From Ichthyophonus hoferi (Eukaryota > Opisthokonta > Ichthyosporea > Ichthyophonida > Ichthyophonidae): a DNA stretch of 14,141 nt. Made by a program: the position numbers and the translations under genes. The notes below the pieces were generated by a model. It was not told the origin of the DNA. It was given only the letters and a program-made list of their open reading frames with translations, and did no database searches. Positions 10,232 to 14,141 of the stretch are shown piece by piece. Location: NCBI GenBank assembly GCA_002751075.1, contig NAOQ01000297.1, positions 80,001 to 94,141 of the forward strand, read 5' to 3'. Within the stretch, counting starts at the first letter, position 1. Each line of letters opens with the position of its first letter.

Positions 10232-11650
10232 AGCCGTTGAAACCACGCTAGATTTTTTATTTAGGAAACTATGAGAGGAAGTATGGAGTGTACTGGGTGT
10301 TATTTGAATCTAGGAACTATAAAGAGAAGCTAGTAATGTAGTAAAGGGCTGAAAAAATTACAATAGATAACAAATATCTTCTTTATCCATAACCTAGCAC
10401 ATGACTAGCAAGAGTAAAAGCATAAACAATGCAGATCTATGTAGATAGCAGATAGCAGAGCGCAACCCTACATACTTTACAGAAAGAAAAAAAGAACTAA
10501 AAACTACTTCTAGTCTTGATAATAAATAATAATAATAATAAATGGTGCATATATGTTATAATTCGCTAGGTTTAATCCGGGGGTCTATAGGAATTGAGTG
10601 ATATTTATCCAATAAATGAGTTTTTTGGGTTTTCTCATTGATTATAGAATGCCTCATATGTTTATATTTATTACCAATGTCATTGGTTATATTCCTATAT
10701 TCTAATTATTATTATTATTATTATTAATATTGTTTAAATATTAAAAAATTAAAAAGAACTAGTAGACTTCAATTTAATATAATTTCTATCTGATTGTTTA
10801 AAGTGCCTAATATGGTAGACATTGGAGAGCCACCGTGGGTGCGTCCTATAAATTCTCAATTGAAATAAATGGTTTAAAAACTTTATCTGTGCCCTTTTGA
10901 TTAGCTTACATTACACCAAGGATCGGCTTGTATCGGCTTGACCGACTGCTGAGCATTAAATTATTTAAAACAGTTCAATATCATTGGAAGGGGTAAGCTA
11001 ATCTGATACATCAAAATGCTGATAAAGTTAATAATATATTGATTTTCAATAAAACAAATTGTGGATATTCTCCGGGTTTCTCCACAACTCATTTAAAAAT
11101 TTCAAGTATAAATTAAGCACATCACTCTTTTTTTCCTATTAAAGAAATCCTAAATAAATAGGATGCGGAGAGGAAATGAGGCGGATTGCATTATTATTGG
11201 TGGTGATCACTATACCTTAAGAGGTAAACATGATGGCAAGGGCACTTGTATCTATACATAGTATAGATCTACGCGATCGTGATCGAGTACGCACTGGAAA
11301 GCGATAGATCTTCTTTCCCTTACTGGCTAAAAAGATTCTTCTGATGTTAATTACTTTTAAATCCCTTCTGTCTTTAATCCCTCTTATGATTCCTTTCGCA
11401 ATTTTTTTGCTTTCTTAGCATACCCATTATTTGCTTATTTCATTTTTTTGATGCTATTATAAAAATATCTAAGAGCATAAAAGTATTTCCGAGTGCTTTA
11501 TATGGAAATAATAACAATACAGTAGAGCATCGAGAATAAATAATCTGATAGTAGAAGGCACTGGGTACCTAATACCAAGATTAAACAATCATATATATAT
11601 ATACATGATTGCAAACTTTAACTATTAGGTTATATTATTCTTCTATAAAA
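10232..11650. other. SHMT upstream region, no gene seen
   Basis: Sequence on the 5' side of SHMT. It probably includes its promoter and any non-coding first exon, but no TATA box or start site can be fixed by eye. It carries AAT repeats at about 10519-10541 and ATT repeats at about 10705-10726. A less AT-rich patch at about 11160-11300 contains a GATC-rich word cluster (ATCGTGATCG) flanked by AGATCT words. I find no protein-like frame and no RNA gene here. Confidence 0.4.
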
Positions 11651-13196
11651 ATGGCAGTAGCACGAGTGTTACATACGAGCCATAAGAGTGGTAAGGTCAT
11701 GTACAACCGTTTTTATAACTTAATGTATATTAAGGAAATGTGTCAACAACATGTTGGAATATAAGCTCCTCATTATATGATATAAAATGCATGTGATATG
11801 TGATAGATTATCCGTCTAAATTATTAATATCTAGGTCGTAGATCTCTTACATTCTGGTATACCAGGCGCAAGGCTTAATGACCAACCACATCCTCCCAGC
11901 ATAATTTGTTTAAAATCATTGGTATTTTTGTAGCCAATACTCTGGGATTACTTCCCTTTTGTGCATGCATTGCAACGTCATTGGCCATGATATTAAGGTA
12001 GGTGGTGCATTATTTATTTAGTCCAATTATGGAAATAGTGACAAAGTTTTCCACTACAAAAGAAAGAGCCATTTAAAGACTATTAATCTATATAAAAAAC
12101 GTAAAATACTTAATCTTAAAATATTCTTACTATCTATAGCCGAAAGTAAAGCACAATAAAAAATAGCAACGCTACTTTGACAGAGCTTCAAAACTGGTTG
12201 CCAATGACCGGCAAGGTGTAAACCCAATTCACAATTATATGATTGGTCAATATCATATTTGATCTTTGAGATCGGGTCATATGGCCTGATTAACATGATT
12301 TGCTCTGATTTGCCTGATTAGGACGTCACATACTTGTCGATTAAATACCGATTTCAGTAATTACTCGGTAATTAGTTACCAATAAAAGTCAACAATCAGC
12401 AATTAATTCCAAAAAATCATTGCAAAATTTGATTGCAAAACATACCGATTTTCAGGCTTAAGGCTTGCGTAATGATCTGTAGCAATTAGCAATGGCCAAA
12501 TAAAGTTAGAATTGTGTTCCCCTAAGGAGTGTTAAAATATCACTTTAGTTAATTTTTATTTGGAAAGCTATACCACTGTGGCCTCCTAAGCATCACGTTA
12601 TAGTTTTTATACATAATTGATTATAAACCAATTGCAGATCATTTAAATGAATTCTCAATTATGCACTATTTTACCTTTCAGCGCAGCCATATTCGTCTTT
12701 AGAAGAAAGATGGGCTCAGTGTATTAGTAGTATTAAAGATGAAATGCTTTAATCCAAGTAATGAGCCATAAATAACTATAATGTTTTTTTTAAAAAAATT
12801 GATAGAGGTACATTATCTTGGAAGTAGATAAATTAGCAATATATCTTTCCAAGATAGATGCTGCTCCTTCTTGGTGGCTCATAAAAGCTTGTTACTCTAC
12901 AACTAATTTACTATTTATTTTTAACTTTCTGTCTACAATAGGTGTATAAGAAAAGTTGTAACCAGTAGTTCATATAGCTTAGCACTATTCATTGGTCCGT
13001 AGTTTGATTTCTACTATGCAGGTATCCAGTGCAGTTGTCATATATGGTTAGTATATATTGAATATCTGTTTAAGTATATAGGGTTATATAGCAATATGTG
13101 GTAGTTCTAGTAACTTGTCCACAGGTTTTGGAGTTGCCAATTGTGTGTTGTGTAATAGGACTATATGTACATATTGAAATATTTTTCAAGAAATAA
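11651..13196 (+). CDS. Candidate small multi-exon gene, one membrane segment, unidentified
   Basis: Weak, spliced-only candidate. ATG at 11651 opens a 40-nt exon ending at a good donor (GTAAGG at 11691). An acceptor (CCTTTCAG at 12674-12681) starts an in-phase exon 12682-12718 whose donor is weaker (GTGTAT). Then follow a 25-nt exon 13022-13046 (ATGCAG acceptor, GTTAGT donor) and a last exon 13125-13196 (TCCACAG acceptor, TAA 13194-13196). The phases agree and give 57 residues: an N-terminus with Arg and His (MAVARVLHTSHKS), PYSSLEERW, and a hydrophobic C-terminal segment at about residues 38-55 ending in KK. AATAAA at 13195-13200 overlaps the stop and a TTTGTGT word follows. The size and layout resemble small mitochondrial inner-membrane subunits, but I do not recognise the family. 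A different acceptor in the third exon would put the last exon in another frame that is also hydrophobic. The 37- and 25-nt exons are unusually small. Confidence 0.2.
12814..12856. repeat. 43-bp imperfect hairpin
   Basis: TATCTTGGAA at 12814-12823 is repeated inverted at 12847-12856 (TTCCAAGATA). A further AGATA/TATCT pairing lies inside, with a one-base offset. It sits just after an AT palindromic run. No function can be assigned; it may be the remnant of a small inverted-repeat element. Confidence 0.4.
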
Positions 13197-13200
13197 TAAA
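13195..13200 (+). terminator. Candidate poly(A) signal AATAAA
   Basis: AATAAA directly after a candidate stop codon, followed about 15 bases later by a GT-rich word (TTTGTGTC), the arrangement expected at a cleavage site. Its meaning depends on the weak gene candidate at 11651-13196. Confidence 0.3.
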
Positions 13201-13455
13201 TGAAGAAAAAGCTTTGTGTCATGAACGTATTCTTATTTTTCCCAAATCAGAATTATACATGTATACGAGCATGCTGTGTTTTCGCGTTTGCTTGGGTGTG
13301 CCGGAGCATTTATTAGTTGTTTCCGTTTTCTTTCCTCTGTTTCTGACCATTGTTTATCACGGGTGTCAGTCGTAGCTGCCATCATTGTAAATAAGGCCAA
13401 TTGCAAAGATCCTTATTGACAAATCAGTTTACCTGGTTAAGAACGTTATACTAAT

Positions 13456-13554
13456 ATTGGACCAATCATTTCATGATCAGCTTGTTACCAGAACCTCTTC
13501 AGCCGAACTACGTGTTCATTGGGAGTTAACGGTCTTGTAGCACTTTTTCATTGG
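13456..13554. promoter_or_regulatory. Cluster of CCAAT boxes, possible promoter
   Basis: ATTGG at 13456-13460 and CCAAT at 13462-13466 form a back-to-back pair. Further ATTGG words lie at 13518-13522 and 13550-13554, the last two 32 bases apart. Repeated CCAAT boxes about three helical turns apart are typical of NF-Y-bound promoters. The sequence becomes less AT-rich to the right. A short ATG frame at 13632 runs into a GTAAGC donor-like site at 13661, so a plus-strand first exon could begin here, but no protein is recognisable. Confidence 0.3.
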
Positions 13555-13599
13555 CTAAAGCGTTAAAGAGGGCCAAAGGAAAAAAAAAGGACTGTTAAC

Positions 13600-14024
13600 T
13601 GAGAGATGTGGCCGTGCAGATTTTTTCCTGGATGTTTGGGGACTCTGGTAATGGAATTTTGTAAGCTTAGGACTTAGACACGATGTCTGTTGTTTTGCAT
13701 CGGTAATCTCGGAGCTGGACGTGTCTAGTGATGATTATTCCGGATAGTCAATAGAAAGTTGTGTTTCAATGACTTTTGTAGTCTCTATTTGGTAAAGTTT
13801 GACCCAGTTGCACAACCAAAAATTTGAAGGCCTGGGTAGCTAGCAGGTTTTTTTTCGAAAGACCCTCCGAAAGATTAAGTTGTGCAAAGGGATTCACAAA
13901 ATGTAGTGCCCGTGTTGTCAAATTCGTAGTTCCCACGGATACAAAGGCTAGAGCTAGAGGTTCATTGCACTGTAAGTGCAAGAGGCTGACTGTCTTGTAG
14001 GGTTGGAGTCTTGTTGCCCTGTGT
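13600..14024. other. Less AT-rich region, no gene recognised
   Basis: G+C is visibly higher than in the intergenic sequence to the left. Overlapping minus-strand open frames (13766-14068 and 13954-14136) show no known motif, and the second runs over the tRNA-like sequences. The region may be the 5' UTR or first intron of a gene leaving the window on the right, or flanking sequence of a tRNA-derived repeat. Confidence 0.3.
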
Positions 14025-14026
14025 GG

Positions 14027-14047
14027 AGCAGCGTAGCACAGTGGAAG
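14027..14047 (+). repeat. Diverged partial copy of the initiator-tRNA 5' end
   Basis: Twenty-one bases matching 18 of 21 positions of the tRNA-like sequence that begins 75 bases downstream at 14102. They include an A-box-like word (TAGCACAGTGG). The sequence after it does not continue as a tRNA. It looks like a partial duplication or a tRNA-derived repeat fragment. Confidence 0.45.
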
Positions 14048-14101
14048 ATTTGACGCAATATATTGCATGTGTGGCAGTGCATTGCATAGGCGGTGGAGCG
14101 G

Positions 14102-14141
14102 AGCAGAGTGGCGCAGTGGAAGCGTGCCGGGCCCATAAAAC
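14102..14141 (+). tRNA. Initiator tRNA-Met-like 5' half, cut by the window edge
   Basis: Bases 1-38 read as a metazoan initiator tRNA-Met: acceptor strand AGCAGAG, D arm GCGC/GCGT with loop AGTGGAA, an A box (TGGCGCAGTGG) and anticodon loop CCCATAA with anticodon CAT. The anticodon stem 5' strand is CCGGG, the usual base T being replaced by C. The bases after the loop are AAC rather than a complementary CCC, giving two mismatched stem pairs. This suggests a tRNA pseudogene or the head of a tRNA-derived SINE rather than a working gene, but the rest lies outside the window. Confidence 0.55.

Noticed and set aside
10899-11003. Perfect 11-bp inverted repeat (GATTAGCTTAC / GTAAGCTAATC) 83 bases apart
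   Set aside because: The match does not extend in either direction and has no target duplication. One such pair is expected by chance in AT-rich sequence of this length.
12054-12296. Minus-strand open frame of 80 codons
   Set aside because: No recognisable motif and no intron or promoter context. The length is not remarkable for a chance frame.
12322-12329. CRE-like word GACGTCAC
   Set aside because: A single site, one base short of the full palindrome, with no other promoter signals close by.
13766-14136. Two overlapping minus-strand open frames of 100 and 60 codons
   Set aside because: One runs over the tRNA-like sequences and neither shows a known motif. They probably arise by chance in the less AT-rich region.

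Overview
This is an AT-rich eukaryotic nuclear window with long AT-rich introns bounded by GT-AG, many simple repeats, and coding exons clearly richer in G+C than their surroundings. Two host genes can be read with confidence. One is the 3' end of a PIEZO mechanosensitive channel gene on the plus strand. The other is a complete 13-exon serine hydroxymethyltransferase (SHMT) gene on the minus strand. PIEZO, the intron-rich SHMT and an initiator-tRNA-Met-like 5' half of the metazoan type at the right edge suggest an animal or close relative. An early-branching animal such as a sponge is my guess, not a demonstrated identity. Several SHMT segments recall plant, algal or protist SHMTs as much as vertebrate ones, so a protist source cannot be excluded.

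Layout: positions 1-45 are an 8-bp microsatellite ending an intron. Positions 47-1687 carry the last three PIEZO exons (47-203, 1052-1177, 1574-1687). Positions 1688-4031 are the convergent, tail-to-tail intergenic region, with poly(A) hexamers and a likely 252-bp MITE-like element at 1873-2124. Positions 4032-9986 on the minus strand hold SHMT. Its first exon encodes a probable mitochondrial presequence, and a strong splice-acceptor-like site lies 11 nt upstream of the ATG. Positions about 10000-11650 look like SHMT upstream sequence with microsatellites. Positions 11651-13200 may hold a small plus-strand four-exon gene (about 57 residues), which is weakly supported. Positions 13450-13560 hold a cluster of CCAAT boxes that may be a promoter. 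Positions 14102-14141 are an initiator-tRNA-like 5' half cut by the window edge, with a diverged partial copy 75 bp upstream.

The two main genes have unrelated jobs: PIEZO is a plasma-membrane mechanically gated cation channel, and SHMT is a PLP enzyme of one-carbon metabolism. Nothing suggests they act together beyond sharing a 3' intergenic region. I found no CRISPR array, virus-like element, rRNA or complete autonomous transposon. The most interesting points are the changed lower-neck residues of PIEZO, the exon-encoded targeting peptide of SHMT with an internal Met, the microsatellite-built splice acceptor, the 5' acceptor of SHMT, and the candidate small gene.
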